A DNA stretch of 64,000 nt from CBDFGQ01 sp965247295 (GTDB lineage: Bacteria; Chloroflexota; Dehalococcoidia; Lucifugimonadales; JAGWBF01): the NCBI GenBank assembly GCA_965247295.1, contig CBDFGQ010000008.1:868001-932000 (forward strand). The letters are read 5' to 3'. The notes beneath the pieces were generated by a model. It was not told the origin of the DNA. It did not search any database and saw nothing but the letters and a program-made list of their open reading frames with translations. Every line of letters begins with the position of its first letter. The stretch's first letter is position 1. Both the position numbers and the translations under genes were made by a program. Positions 1 to 8,418 of this stretch are shown one piece after another.

Positions 1-1046
1 CGCCCAGGCTGGGCGAAACGATAGTTAAGGAAGACGCGGCCACCGCCCGCTACGTGGGGCCAGACTCCGTCGAAGACGCGCCTTCCGCCTGAGTCCCGGT
101 TGAAACCCCGATAAACGAACTCCCTCAGGAAGCGTCCACTTTGGGAAACACCCCAGGCATATGCTTTTTTCAGGTCGGTGCCCCTCTCGTTCAACGGGTT
201 TGGCGTTCCCCCGGCGTCAACCTCGGCCCGCAAAAGGTACGAGACCAGGTCCCGGACGCTAATGAACCCCAGCCCCAGCACAGTTGGGTTCTTCGCCGTA
301 TACACCAGCTCATAGATCCATCCCGGGCGGAACCCCTGGGGCAGGTAACAGTCCGTGCTCGAAGGGACGGTCTCCCCTCCGTGGATGAGCTTGGCGAACC
401 GCCATTCATCGGGCGGTATGGGCATCCTCTGGTCGTATGGATACTCCCGAACGGTGAACGTCGATTTCGAAGTGTCCAGGAAAACGGATTCATAGCTTGT
501 CGTATGGTCGTTGCCGCTCAATGGAATGGACACGATGCCCGGCTCATCGGCGACGAACTCCATCCTGACGACCCCGGTGATATCCTTTCCGTCCTCTCTG
601 GCGACGGGAAGTTCCATAGTCATCCTCCCCTCCCCCGGCAACAGGTCACCTTGCCATCCCGTCCAAAGTATCGTATGTCCCCTGCGCATCAGAAAACCGT
701 TTCCGGCATCCGCTACACTGAAAGGTTCGTTGACCTGGAGCGCATCGTTGAAGTACTGTAACAGCCGTTTGTTCCCCCGGTTGACCACATCGTAGATTAG
801 ACGCCGGCTGCCTTTGGCCGAGTCCTCGGGCTTCAGGATATAAAACTCCGCCGAATACTCGACGAGCCCCGAATCGTTGCGTGGTGCACGTTCTAGGTCC
901 ACCACATCCGCGTTTTCCTGAGCCCGAGGGTCCACGCAGAAGTGTACGCGTCCCACCAGCCTCTCGTAGGGACCAACGGCGCCGAAGGCCATTCCGCCGG
1001 CAAAAGGTTCGCGGGTATCGATCTGGAGACGCACCTCTGTATCCAT
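1..1046 (-). CDS. Alpha/beta hydrolase domain protein (Abhydrolase_10-like), C-terminus beyond window
   Basis: Reading the minus strand from an ATG at 1046 gives an uninterrupted frame of about 348 codons that runs off the left edge, so the C-terminus is missing. The N-terminal part contains the YDVVNRGNK and ILWTGWQGD stretches typical of the large uncharacterised alpha/beta hydrolase family Abhydrolase_10. Near the window edge AYAWGVSQSGRFLREF is a good nucleophile elbow (G-V-S-Q-S-G, Ser nucleophile). The start is supported by GAGGT about 8 bases upstream. The substrate is unknown; family members are predicted esterase-like hydrolases. Open frames on the opposite strand of this stretch are shadows. 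Family assignment is from memory of motifs. Confidence 0.8.
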   Translation of the reverse strand, partial: MDTEVRLQIDTREPFAGGMAFGAVGPYERLVGRVHFCVDPRAQENADVVDLERAPRNDSGLVEYSAEFYILKPEDSAKGSRRLIYDVVNRGNKRLLQYFNDALQVNEPFSVADAGNGFLMRRGHTILWTGWQGDLLPGEGRMTMELPVAREDGKDITGVVRMEFVADEPGIVSIPLSGNDHTTSYESVFLDTSKSTFTVREYPYDQRMPIPPDEWRFAKLIHGGETVPSSTDCYLPQGFRPGWIYELVYTAKNPTVLGLGFISVRDLVSYLLRAEVDAGGTPNPLNERGTDLKKAYAWGVSQSGRFLREFVYRGFNRDSGGRRVFDGVWPHVAGGGRVFLNYRFAQPG

Positions 1047-1370
1047 GGGAACTTACCTCTTCTTCCATTGAGCGATACATAAAATGCCAAACGTCACATC
1101 TCCGGCTTCATCCCCATCCCTTCGACAGGCTCAGGACAGGCACTGGCCGTCCCTTTAGACGGGGGAGAGTCCTAGACACGGTGAAATTGGGATGTTAATA
1201 CATCGCTCTGTAACTGCGGCGGCACGGAGTTCCTAGGCCGCGCTGCCAAGTCTACCCCAATTATCAAGCGCAAGTAAAGATTGGGTGCGGTGGACCAGCC
1301 CAGCCCACTGCCCCCACCCCGATGGAGGTGTTAAAATAGGGGTTGGTCACTGGGAGCGAGGTTGAGATCA
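1047..1370. other. Intergenic stretch between divergent hydrolase and uvrA; contains a repeat arm
   Basis: No credible coding frame is seen. TTCGACAGGCTCA at 1121-1133 is one arm of a dispersed repeat that recurs as a full inverted repeat at 30923-30975. The region must also carry the divergent promoters of the hydrolase and uvrA; I could not pick a convincing sigma-70 match. Confidence 0.45.
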
Positions 1371-4301
1371 ATGCCACAAGAGTTCATATACGTTAAGGGA
1401 GCGCGGGAGCACAACCTCAAGAATATCGAGGTCACCATCCCGCGGGACAAGCTCGTGGTCATCACCGGGGTCTCCGGCTCCGGCAAGAGCTCGCTCGCCT
1501 TCGATACCATTTATGCCGAGGGGCAGCGGCGGTACGTTGAGTCCCTCTCCGCCTACGCCCGCCAGTTCCTGGGCCGGATGGAGAAGCCCGACGTGGACTA
1601 TATTGAGGGGCTCTCTCCTGCCATCTCCATAGACCAGAAGGGCGTCTCCCACAACCCCAGGTCCACCGTAGGCACCGTCACCGAGGTCTACGACTACCTC
1701 CGCCTGCTGTTTGCCCGTGTGGGACACCCACATTGCCCCAGTTGCGGCAGGCCCGTGGAGAAACAGACTATTCAGCAGATCGTCGACGCCATTGTCGCCC
1801 TGCCCCAGGACAGCCGCATCACGATACTGGCCCCCAAGGTCCGCCGCCGCAAGGGGGAGCATAAGGAGATCTTCGAGGAGGCGCGCAAGTCCGGCTTCGT
1901 GAGGGTCAGAGTTAACGGAACCATACACCAGCTAGAGGACATGGGCGACCTGGCATTGAACAAGCAGAAGTGGCACTACATAGAGATTGTGGTGGACAGG
2001 CTGATCGTCGGCGAAGGAATGGAGGCGAGCCGAGTAGCCGATTCCGTGGAGACGGCGCTAAAGCAGGGCACCGGCGTGGTACTGGTAGACGTGCAAGACG
2101 GCGAGGAGCTGGTGTTTTCCGAGCAGTTCGCCTGTGTCCACTGCGGGGTCAGCCTTCCCGAGATAGAGCCGCGGACCTTCAGCTTCAACAGTCCCCACGG
2201 CGCGTGTACCGTATGTACCGGGCTGGGGTTCAGGCTGGAGGTCGACCGCGATCTCATCATACCGAACAAGAACTTTTCGCTGGCCGAGGGGGCGATAATC
2301 CCCTGGGTGCGCTCCGGCTCATCAAGCGGCTGGTACATGAGCCTGATCGAGTCGCTAGCCCGGTCCTACAAGTTCTCTACCAAGGTTCCGGTAAAGGAGC
2401 TTCCCGAAAAGGCGCTGAATCTGCTCCTGTACGGCAACGATGGCCAGTCAGTGACCATGCGCCACAGGACTCATGCCGGCCACCTATACAGCTGGGACAC
2501 CAGCTTTGAAGGGGTTATCCCCAACCTGGAGCGGCGCCACAGGGAGACCGACTCCGACTATATGCGCGGCGAGATCGAGCGGTACATGGCGGCTCAGCCC
2601 TGTACGGCCTGTAAAGGCAAACGCCTGCGGCCCGAGGCCCTGGCGGTCAAGGTCAGCGGCATCGGGATCATGGATGCATGTGCCATGACCATAGACAGGG
2701 CCCTGGAATGGGTGGGGCCCCTCGGCCTCGAGGAGCCACCGGCACAGGGGCGGGGAAGCCGTCGCCGCCGCGGAGCAGCCGCCCTATCTCCACGGGAGAG
2801 GACCATAGCCAGACAGATACTCAAGGAGATCGAGGCCCGCCTCAAGTTTCTTCTGGATATCGGGCTGGACTACCTGAGTCTTAACCGCAGTGCCCAGACC
2901 CTGTCCGGCGGCGAGTCCCAGCGGATCCGGTTGGCTACACAGATAGGCTCGGGCCTTACCGGCGTACTCTACGTATGTGACGAGCCTACCGTCGGCCTCC
3001 ACGCGGCAGACGACAACCGCCTCATCGATACCCTTAAACGCCTTCGCGACCTGGGCAACACCGTCCTGGTGGTTGAGCATGACGAGGCGGTGATGCGGGC
3101 CGCCGACCACATCCTGGACATGGGTCCTGGCGCAGGCGAGCACGGCGGAGAACTGGTGGCACAGGGGACTATGCAGGACGTGATGGCCTGCCCTAACTCC
3201 ATCACCGGAGACTATATCAGCGGCCGGCGCAGGATCCCGGTACCCTCAGCGCGCCGGCGTGCAAATGAGAAGCACATAACGATTAAGGGCGCCAGCGAGA
3301 ACAATCTCAAGGGCGTCGACGTCACGATACCCCTGGGGCTCCTGGTATGCGTCACGGGGGTTTCCGGCTCGGGCAAGAGCACCCTTGTCAACGAAATCCT
3401 GTTCAAGCGCCTGGCCCAGATGCTCTACAGGGGGAAGGACAGGCCCGGCCGCCACGACGAGATACTGGGCATGGAGCACATAGACAAGGCCGTGAACATA
3501 GACCAGTCGCCCATCGGCCGCACCCCCCGCAGCAACCCTGCAACCTATACCGGCACCTTCACCCCCATCAGGGACCTCTTCGCCGCCCTGCCCGAGTCGC
3601 GGGTGAGGGGCTACGCTCCCGGGAGGTTCTCTTTCAACGTCCGTGGCGGTCGCTGCGAGGCCTGCCAGGGGGGAGGCTATAACCAGATAGAGATGCAGTT
3701 CCTCCCCGACGTCACGGTGCCCTGCGAGGTGTGCAAGGGGCGGAGGTACAACCGGGAGGCCCTGGAGGTCACCCTCAGGGAAAAGAGCATCGCCGACGTG
3801 CTGGACATGACGGTGGACCAGGCGCTCCAGTTCTTCTCCAACATCCCCAAGATACGCTCCAAACTGGAGACCATGCGGGACGTCGGCCTGGGGTACATCA
3901 GGCTGGGGCAGCCCGCGACCACACTGTCCGGCGGCGAGGCCCAGCGGGTGAAGCTCTCCACCGAGCTCTCCCGCCGGGCTACGGGCAAGACGCTGTACAT
4001 CCTGGACGAGCCCACCACCGGGCTCTCCTTCGAGGACTGCGCCGCCCTGTTGAGGGTGCTGCACCGCCTCGTGGAGGCGGGGAACAGCATCGTACTGATC
4101 GAGCACCACCTGGATATGATCAAGAACGCCGACTGGATCATAGACTTGGGCCCGGGCGCCGGGGACAAGGGCGGATCGGTGATCGGTACCGGTACCCCCG
4201 AGGATATGCTAGACGTCGAGGCCTCCTATACCGGGCGGTATCTCCACAATTTCCTGGACGTGGCGCGGACGGGGGTAGGGGCGGCCGCAGGGGATAGCTA
4301 G
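1371..4301 (+). CDS. uvrA: Excinuclease ABC subunit A
   Basis: UvrA is the damage-recognition ATPase of nucleotide excision repair and acts with UvrB in the cytoplasm. The 976-residue protein has two ABC modules: Walker A GVSGSGKSS near residue 37 and GVSGSGKST near 670, signatures LSGGESQR and LSGGEAQR, and Walker B YVCDEPTVGLH and LDEPTTGLS. Zinc-binding pairs are CPSCG, the CVHC/CTVC pair, and CEAC...CEVC in the second module, and the length matches the family. The ATG at 1371 is preferred over the TTG at 1362 because GAGG (1358-1361) lies 9 bases before it. The usual His after TTGL in the last Walker B region is Ser here. The extreme 3' end (4230-4305) has a decayed second copy at 4819-4883. 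Confidence 0.97.
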   Translation: MPQEFIYVKGAREHNLKNIEVTIPRDKLVVITGVSGSGKSSLAFDTIYAEGQRRYVESLSAYARQFLGRMEKPDVDYIEGLSPAISIDQKGVSHNPRSTVGTVTEVYDYLRLLFARVGHPHCPSCGRPVEKQTIQQIVDAIVALPQDSRITILAPKVRRRKGEHKEIFEEARKSGFVRVRVNGTIHQLEDMGDLALNKQKWHYIEIVVDRLIVGEGMEASRVADSVETALKQGTGVVLVDVQDGEELVFSEQFACVHCGVSLPEIEPRTFSFNSPHGACTVCTGLGFRLEVDRDLIIPNKNFSLAEGAIIPWVRSGSSSGWYMSLIESLARSYKFSTKVPVKELPEKALNLLLYGNDGQSVTMRHRTHAGHLYSWDTSFEGVIPNLERRHRETDSDYMRGEIERYMAAQPCTACKGKRLRPEALAVKVSGIGIMDACAMTIDRALEWVGPLGLEEPPAQGRGSRRRRGAAALSPRERTIARQILKEIEARLKFLLDIGLDYLSLNRSAQTLSGGESQRIRLATQIGSGLTGVLYVCDEPTVGLHAADDNRLIDTLKRLRDLGNTVLVVEHDEAVMRAADHILDMGPGAGEHGGELVAQGTMQDVMACPNSITGDYISGRRRIPVPSARRRANEKHITIKGASENNLKGVDVTIPLGLLVCVTGVSGSGKSTLVNEILFKRLAQMLYRGKDRPGRHDEILGMEHIDKAVNIDQSPIGRTPRSNPATYTGTFTPIRDLFAALPESRVRGYAPGRFSFNVRGGRCEACQGGGYNQIEMQFLPDVTVPCEVCKGRRYNREALEVTLREKSIADVLDMTVDQALQFFSNIPKIRSKLETMRDVGLGYIRLGQPATTLSGGEAQRVKLSTELSRRATGKTLYILDEPTTGLSFEDCAALLRVLHRLVEAGNSIVLIEHHLDMIKNADWIIDLGPGAGDKGGSVIGTGTPEDMLDVEASYTGRYLHNFLDVARTGVGAAAGDS

Positions 4302-4307
4302 GGGAGA

Positions 4308-4535
4308 ATGGTCAAGCTACCCCAGGTTACAGGCAGGAGGGTGGTGCGGGCTTTGCAACGGACGGGGTGGTATACTCACCGTACAAGCGGGAGCCACGTT
4401 GTAATGAAGAACGATTCGAGACCGGGAGCTAGGGTCGTTGTTCCAGTCCATCCCAGGCCCGTCACACCCCACACACTATCCAACATACTCAAGGCTGCCG
4501 GACTGTCGGCACAGGAACTGAACGAACTACTCTGA
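4308..4535 (+). CDS. hicA: HicA-type mRNA interferase toxin
   Basis: This 75-residue protein has the single dsRBD-like fold of HicA toxins: KLPQVTGRRVVRALQRTGW at the start and RTSGSHVVMK with the catalytic His at residue 30. HicA cleaves translated mRNA and is blocked by HicB. The ATG lies 6 bases after the uvrA stop, with AGGGGAGA overlapping that stop as ribosome-binding site. It is followed 9 bases later by hicB, so the pair is co-transcribed, possibly with uvrA. Toxin-first order is usual for hicAB. Activity is inferred from family membership. Confidence 0.88.
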   Translation: MVKLPQVTGRRVVRALQRTGWYTHRTSGSHVVMKNDSRPGARVVVPVHPRPVTPHTLSNILKAAGLSAQELNELL

Positions 4536-4544
4536 GGCGTGACG

Positions 4545-4775
4545 ATGCCAAAATACACTGTGGTGCTGATCCCTGAGGAAGAAGGTGGCTACTCCGTGGA
4601 GGTCCCTGCTCTGCCCGGGTGTGTAACCCAGGGCCGAACCCGGGAGGAAGCCATAGCTATGGCTTCCGACGCTATAGGCCTGTATCTGGAGTCACTAAAG
4701 GCCGACGGAGAACCCGCGCCCCAGGAGAACGGCCTGGAAACCATAGTGGTAGAGGTCGGCGAGCCGGTAGCCTAA
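4545..4775 (+). CDS. hicB: HicB-type antitoxin (short form)
   Basis: The 76-residue protein matches the N-terminal HicB domain: YTVVLIPEEEGGYSVEVPALPGC, then QGRTREEAIAMASDAIGLYLESL. This half binds and neutralises HicA. There is no C-terminal helix-turn-helix or ribbon-helix-helix domain, so autoregulation by direct DNA binding is not expected from this protein alone. The ATG at 4545 is chosen over the in-frame GTG at 4539 because GAGG sits 7 bases before the ATG and would overlap a GTG start. Confidence 0.86.
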   Translation: MPKYTVVLIPEEEGGYSVEVPALPGCVTQGRTREEAIAMASDAIGLYLESLKADGEPAPQENGLETIVVEVGEPVA

Positions 4776-4818
4776 AGCGCCACTCACTCGTGCAGGTGAT
4801 GGCGGTAAGGTGGTCCTT

Positions 4819-4883
4819 ACGGGGCGGTACCTCTACGATCTTCCTGGACGGGGGTAGGAGCGGCCGCGGGGGACAGCTAGGGA
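4819..4883 (+). repeat. Decayed duplicate of the uvrA 3' end
   Basis: This stretch aligns with uvrA 4230-4305: ACGGGGCGGTACCTCTAC matches ACCGGGCGGTATCTCCAC, then TTCCTGGAC and GGGGGTAGGAGCGGCCGC match, ending with the stop-codon segment GCTAGGG. It carries a one-base insertion and a gap of about 11 bases, so it no longer encodes the UvrA tail. The two copies flank hicAB as imperfect direct repeats. Seen directly; origin inferred. Confidence 0.8.
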
Positions 4884-5435
4884 ACCCCCGCAGGCATCCA
4901 CCGGACGAGTTTCCCTCATTGACCCCTACTATCTAAAGCGTTATCATGGCCGAGATAACTCCTTCCCAGGATAACCTGAAGTGCTTAGCTACGGAGCGTT
5001 CCCCCAAGCGGCGTGGGAACGGAGGCCTGGGACGAGCCAGCTGGTAGACCAGACTTAACGAGGAGGGGAATCATGTGCAAGACATGTGGCTGCGAAAAGC
5101 CCAAGAAGTAACCTCGGCTAACATATAGTGGCGGTGAAGTGACGGGCAGCCCGGCTGTCGATGGCATCGAGGTGGCCGGACTGCCCCAGACTTCCCAGAT
5201 GCGATATAACCCTAACGTTCCGCGCCAGTAACGCGAGGGGCAAAGTGTAAAAGTCCCCGGTGCACACTCCAACCGCCCGTTCAAAACATCCCCTTCAGTA
5301 GCACACCTGCCTTCGCGGAGGTCCTTATTTTCCCCACTGGGCCGGGACCCCACGGTTCAGCGATAGACTAGGCAGAATGTGCAGATGGCAACGGAACCCC
5401 AACTGAAGTGGACCTATACGAGGGGTTAGGTACAA
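4884..5435. other. Long intergenic region with one micro-ORF
   Basis: Apart from the 12-codon reading frame at 5073-5111 I see no gene. An inverted repeat CGTTCCC (4997-5003) / GGGAACG (5015-5021) lies upstream of the micro-ORF. The part after 5112 must hold the promoter of the thiolase gene, but no clear match is visible. Confidence 0.4.
5073..5111 (+). CDS. Possible micro-protein MCKTCGCEKPKK
   Basis: ATG at 5073 opens a 12-codon frame ending TAA at 5109-5111. It is preceded by a strong Shine-Dalgarno stretch, GAGGAGGGG, 4-8 bases before the ATG. The peptide has a CxxCxC cluster and a lysine-rich tail, like a minimal metal-binding peptide; HypB proteins begin with a comparable Cys-rich motif. 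So short a frame can arise by chance, but the RBS quality and composition make it worth listing. No known family is assigned. Confidence 0.45.
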   Translation: MCKTCGCEKPKK

Positions 5436-6617
5436 ATGGTTGACCTCAGGAAGGCCGCGGCCATCGTGGGGGTTTACGAGCACCCCACCAGGTACGCCCC
5501 GGACAAGAGCGAGCTTCAGATACAGGGCGAGAGCGCCATCAAGGCCCTGGAGGACGCGGGCCTGTCTAAAAAGGACGTGGACGGCCTCTTCACCTCCTCG
5601 GGCAGCGTGCGCATGAGCGGACTCAACCTGGCCGACTACCTGGACCTGTACCCCAGGTACGTGGACAACACCTCGGTCGGCGGCGCTTCCTTCGAGTTTC
5701 ACCTCTCCCACGCGCTGACGGCCATCGCCGCAGGCCGGATCAACTGCGCCCTGATAACCTATAGCAGCCTCGCCCGTTCCGGGGGAATCTCGATAGGCAC
5801 CGGGGGAGTCGCACGGTCCGGCCATCCGGCCCTGGAGCCATCGCCAGACAGCTTCGAAGAGCTGTACGGCCTGACCACCGTGGGCCTCTACGCCATGATA
5901 GCCCAGAGGCACATGCACCTGTATGGCACCAGGGCCGAGCAGCTGGCCGAGGTCGCGGTTGCGGCCCGCAAGCACGCCTCGCTGAATCCCCACGCCCTGT
6001 TCCGCAACCCCATAGGCATCGAGGAAGCGGTCAGCTCCCGGATGATCTCCTCGCCGCTGCGCATCCTGGACTGTTGCGTCATCACCGATGGCGGCGGGGC
6101 CGTAGTCGTGGCCGCCCCGGATGTGGCCAGGAGCTGCAAGCTGCCCCCGGTATGGGTGCTGGGGGTCGGGGAAAGCGTGGCCCACCAGGGCGCGGGCCAG
6201 CGGGACCTGGTCTACATGGCGGCCAAGCAGAGCGGGGAGCCCGCCTTTGCCATGGCCGGGGTAACGCACCACGACATCGACATGTGCATGATATACGACT
6301 CCTTCACCATAACGGTACTGGTCACCCTGGAGGACCTGGGATTTTGCGAGAAGGGTGAGGGGGGAGATTTTGTCTCTGGAGGGCGCCTCCAACTAGGGGG
6401 CCAGCTCCCCATCAACACCGACGGCGGAGGCCTGTCCTCCAATCACCCCGGGATGCGGGGGATCTTCTTACTGATAGAGGCCATGAGGCAGCTCCGTCAC
6501 GAGTTCAACGGGACGCCCCGCCAGGTACCGGAGTGCAAGATCGCCCTCTGTCACGGCACCGGAGGAGCCCTCGGCTCGCGGCATAGCGGCGGCACGGTAA
6601 TCCTGGGGAGGGACTAG
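5436..6617 (+). CDS. Thiolase-like acyltransferase (SCPx/archaeal type)
   Basis: The 393-residue protein has the thiolase fold landmarks: AAAIVGVYEHPTRYAPDKS at the N-terminus, NTDGGGLSSNHPG with the active-site His region around residue 333, and a C-terminal HGTGGALGSRHSGG. In canonical thiolases the nucleophilic Cys sits in an N-C-A-S/T-G motif; here the equivalent segment reads NTSVGGASFEFH and holds no Cys. Such proteins pair with a zinc-ribbon OB-fold subunit, which follows after 2 bases. They are thought to work in acyl-CoA or hydroxymethylglutaryl-type metabolism, but the substrate cannot be read from the sequence. A 355-codon frame on the opposite strand is a shadow. Confidence 0.85.
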   Translation: MVDLRKAAAIVGVYEHPTRYAPDKSELQIQGESAIKALEDAGLSKKDVDGLFTSSGSVRMSGLNLADYLDLYPRYVDNTSVGGASFEFHLSHALTAIAAGRINCALITYSSLARSGGISIGTGGVARSGHPALEPSPDSFEELYGLTTVGLYAMIAQRHMHLYGTRAEQLAEVAVAARKHASLNPHALFRNPIGIEEAVSSRMISSPLRILDCCVITDGGGAVVVAAPDVARSCKLPPVWVLGVGESVAHQGAGQRDLVYMAAKQSGEPAFAMAGVTHHDIDMCMIYDSFTITVLVTLEDLGFCEKGEGGDFVSGGRLQLGGQLPINTDGGGLSSNHPGMRGIFLLIEAMRQLRHEFNGTPRQVPECKIALCHGTGGALGSRHSGGTVILGRD

Positions 6618-6619
6618 CC

Positions 6620-7027
6620 ATGCCGGGTTGGAACAAGCCACTGCCGTCCGTATCCGGAGAGACCCGTCCATTCTGGGAGGCTTGCCGCAAGGGGGAGCTC
6701 CTCATACAGAAGTGCGATAGCTGCGGCCGCCATCAGTTCTACCCCCGGGGTATCTGCGCCGGCTGCTGGGCCACGGACATCCAGTGGGTCAAGGCCAGCG
6801 GCCGGGGCACCGTCTGGACGTTTACGGTGACCTACCAGAACCGTACCCCCGGATTTGCTGAGGATGTCCCATACGTGCTGGCGCTCGTGGAGCTGGAGGA
6901 AGGGGTCAGGATGTTCACCAACATCATCGACTGCGAGCCAGGGGATACGAAGATAGGGATGCCGGTGGAGGTGGCCTTCGTCAAGGCTAATGACCAGATC
7001 AGCGTTCCCTACTTTAAGCGAGCGTGA
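6620..7027 (+). CDS. Zn-ribbon OB-fold protein (DUF35 family), thiolase partner
   Basis: The 135-residue protein begins with a helix containing ETRPFWEACRKGELLIQKC, then a zinc ribbon C-D-S-C ... C-A-G-C around residues 36-52, then an OB-fold with GRGTVWTFTVTYQN. This is the DUF35 (OB_aCoA_assoc) architecture. Members bind acyl-CoA and bridge or stabilise thiolase and HMG-CoA synthase-like enzymes. The ATG follows the thiolase stop by 2 bases, so the two are translationally coupled and probably form a complex. Confidence 0.88.
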   Translation: MPGWNKPLPSVSGETRPFWEACRKGELLIQKCDSCGRHQFYPRGICAGCWATDIQWVKASGRGTVWTFTVTYQNRTPGFAEDVPYVLALVELEEGVRMFTNIIDCEPGDTKIGMPVEVAFVKANDQISVPYFKRA

Positions 7028-7095
7028 CCAGATTTCCACAGAGTCACTGAGGCATAGAGGGACTATCTGATATTTTGATCTCTGTGTCTCAGGGG

Positions 7096-8418
7096 CTAGT
7101 TAAGTTTCAGAATGTTGCGGAACCGCCGGTCGCTGCGGTAAGGTCCCACCACGGCCAGATTCAACCTGTCCTCGTGTATAAGGTTCGTGGCCACCCGTTC
7201 GATATCGCTGGTCGTAACGGCATCTAGCCGCTCTACCACCTCGTCCACCGTGCGGACTCTACCAATCAGCATCTCCTGGGCTCCCATCCACATGGTAACG
7301 CTACGGCTGTCCTCCATCCGCAGGAGCATCCGCCCCTTGGACAGCTCTCTGGCCTTGGTCAGCTCGCTCTCGGGGATATCGTGTTGGAGACCGGCGAGCT
7401 GCTCCAGGATCGCAGTTATGGCCCTCTCGCTTTTCTGAGGCTCGACGCCACAATAGACGGTGAGGGAGCCGCAGTCCCGAAAGAGGTTTATGGAGCTGTG
7501 TACATCGTAGGCTAGGCTCTGATTTTCTCGAAGCTCCAGGAAGAGACGACTGCTCATGCCTTCGCCCAATATCACGTTCATCAATCCTAGGGCATACCTA
7601 TCGGGGTGGCCAATGGGGAGGCCCGGCAGCCCCATGCACAGGTGGGCCTGGTCCGTCTTGCGCTGCTCTACCCGTATTCGTGGAACATCCGCTCTATCCG
7701 TTACCGGGTACCAGCCCTTTGGCGTCTCCGAGGCCCACCCTCCGAGGGACTGAGACAGCGTGTCCACCACCTCGTCGGAGTCGATGGCGCCGGCAACCGC
7801 CACCACGGCGTTTCCCGGCGTGTACTGATGCTTCAAGTAGTCCACTATCTGCTCGTATGATATGTTCCTCACTGAATCCGGGGTCCCGCCCACATCCCTA
7901 CCCATGGGCTGGTCGGGCCACAGGGTTTCGTCGATGAGCAGGTCAACCCGATTGGACGGGTAGTCATTGGTCATCCTCAGCTCTTCCAAGACCACCTCCC
8001 GCTCCTTTTCCACCTCCTCCGGAGCAAGAATGGGCTTGAGCATCATGTCTGCCATGACCGCGAGGGCACGTTGAAAGTGGGGCTGGGCCACCTTGCACCA
8101 GAACACCGTCATCTCCCGGTCGGTGCTGGCGTTGATCATCCCGCCGACCCCCTCCACCGCCTCACTGAGCTCCCTGGCGGTGGGCCACTGCTCGGTCCCC
8201 TTGAAAAGCAGGTGTTCCAGAAAATGGGATACCCCCGCAATCTCGTCGGACTCGTACCTCGACCCCGCCCCGATGAATATGCCTATGGTTACGGAGCGGG
8301 TGTGGGGCATGGGGCAAGTAAGTATGGGTAGGCCCCCATCAAGCACGGCCCTCTGGTACATATCCACATCTGCGGCGGCATCCGGCCCGCCACCCTGCGC
8401 CATCAGCTCTTGAGCCAT
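7096..8418 (-). CDS. M16 family zinc metallopeptidase (processing-peptidase-like)
   Basis: This is a 440-residue single-unit M16 peptidase. The inverted zinc motif HFLEH (His65, Glu68, His69) is intact, followed by the downstream Glu region VVLEELRMTNDYP and the GRDVGGTPDSVRNIS substrate-cleft segment. Such proteins resemble mitochondrial processing peptidase beta subunit and bacterial PqqL/YmxG-type enzymes. No signal peptide is visible, so a cytoplasmic role in peptide turnover is likely. The start overlaps the end of the upstream metallo-beta-lactamase-fold gene by 16 bases, so both belong to one minus-strand operon. Confidence 0.93.
   Translation of the reverse strand: MAQELMAQGGGPDAAADVDMYQRAVLDGGLPILTCPMPHTRSVTIGIFIGAGSRYESDEIAGVSHFLEHLLFKGTEQWPTARELSEAVEGVGGMINASTDREMTVFWCKVAQPHFQRALAVMADMMLKPILAPEEVEKEREVVLEELRMTNDYPSNRVDLLIDETLWPDQPMGRDVGGTPDSVRNISYEQIVDYLKHQYTPGNAVVAVAGAIDSDEVVDTLSQSLGGWASETPKGWYPVTDRADVPRIRVEQRKTDQAHLCMGLPGLPIGHPDRYALGLMNVILGEGMSSRLFLELRENQSLAYDVHSSINLFRDCGSLTVYCGVEPQKSERAITAILEQLAGLQHDIPESELTKARELSKGRMLLRMEDSRSVTMWMGAQEMLIGRVRTVDEVVERLDAVTTSDIERVATNLIHEDRLNLAVVGPYRSDRRFRNILKLN

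Noticed and set aside
141..761. 206-codon frame on the + strand
   Set aside because: It is antisense to the hydrolase read from 1046 to the left edge, which has clear family motifs.
3246..4109. 287-codon minus-strand frame inside uvrA
   Set aside because: Shadow of high-GC uvrA codons; no motif or RBS.
4776..5435. Possible CRISPR or tandem repeat because of repeated GGGGGTAGG motifs
   Set aside because: The similarity is explained by the decayed uvrA 3' copy; there is no regular repeat-spacer structure.
5325..6392. 355-codon minus-strand frame
   Set aside because: Antisense to the thiolase; composition His/Gly/Val-rich as expected for a shadow.
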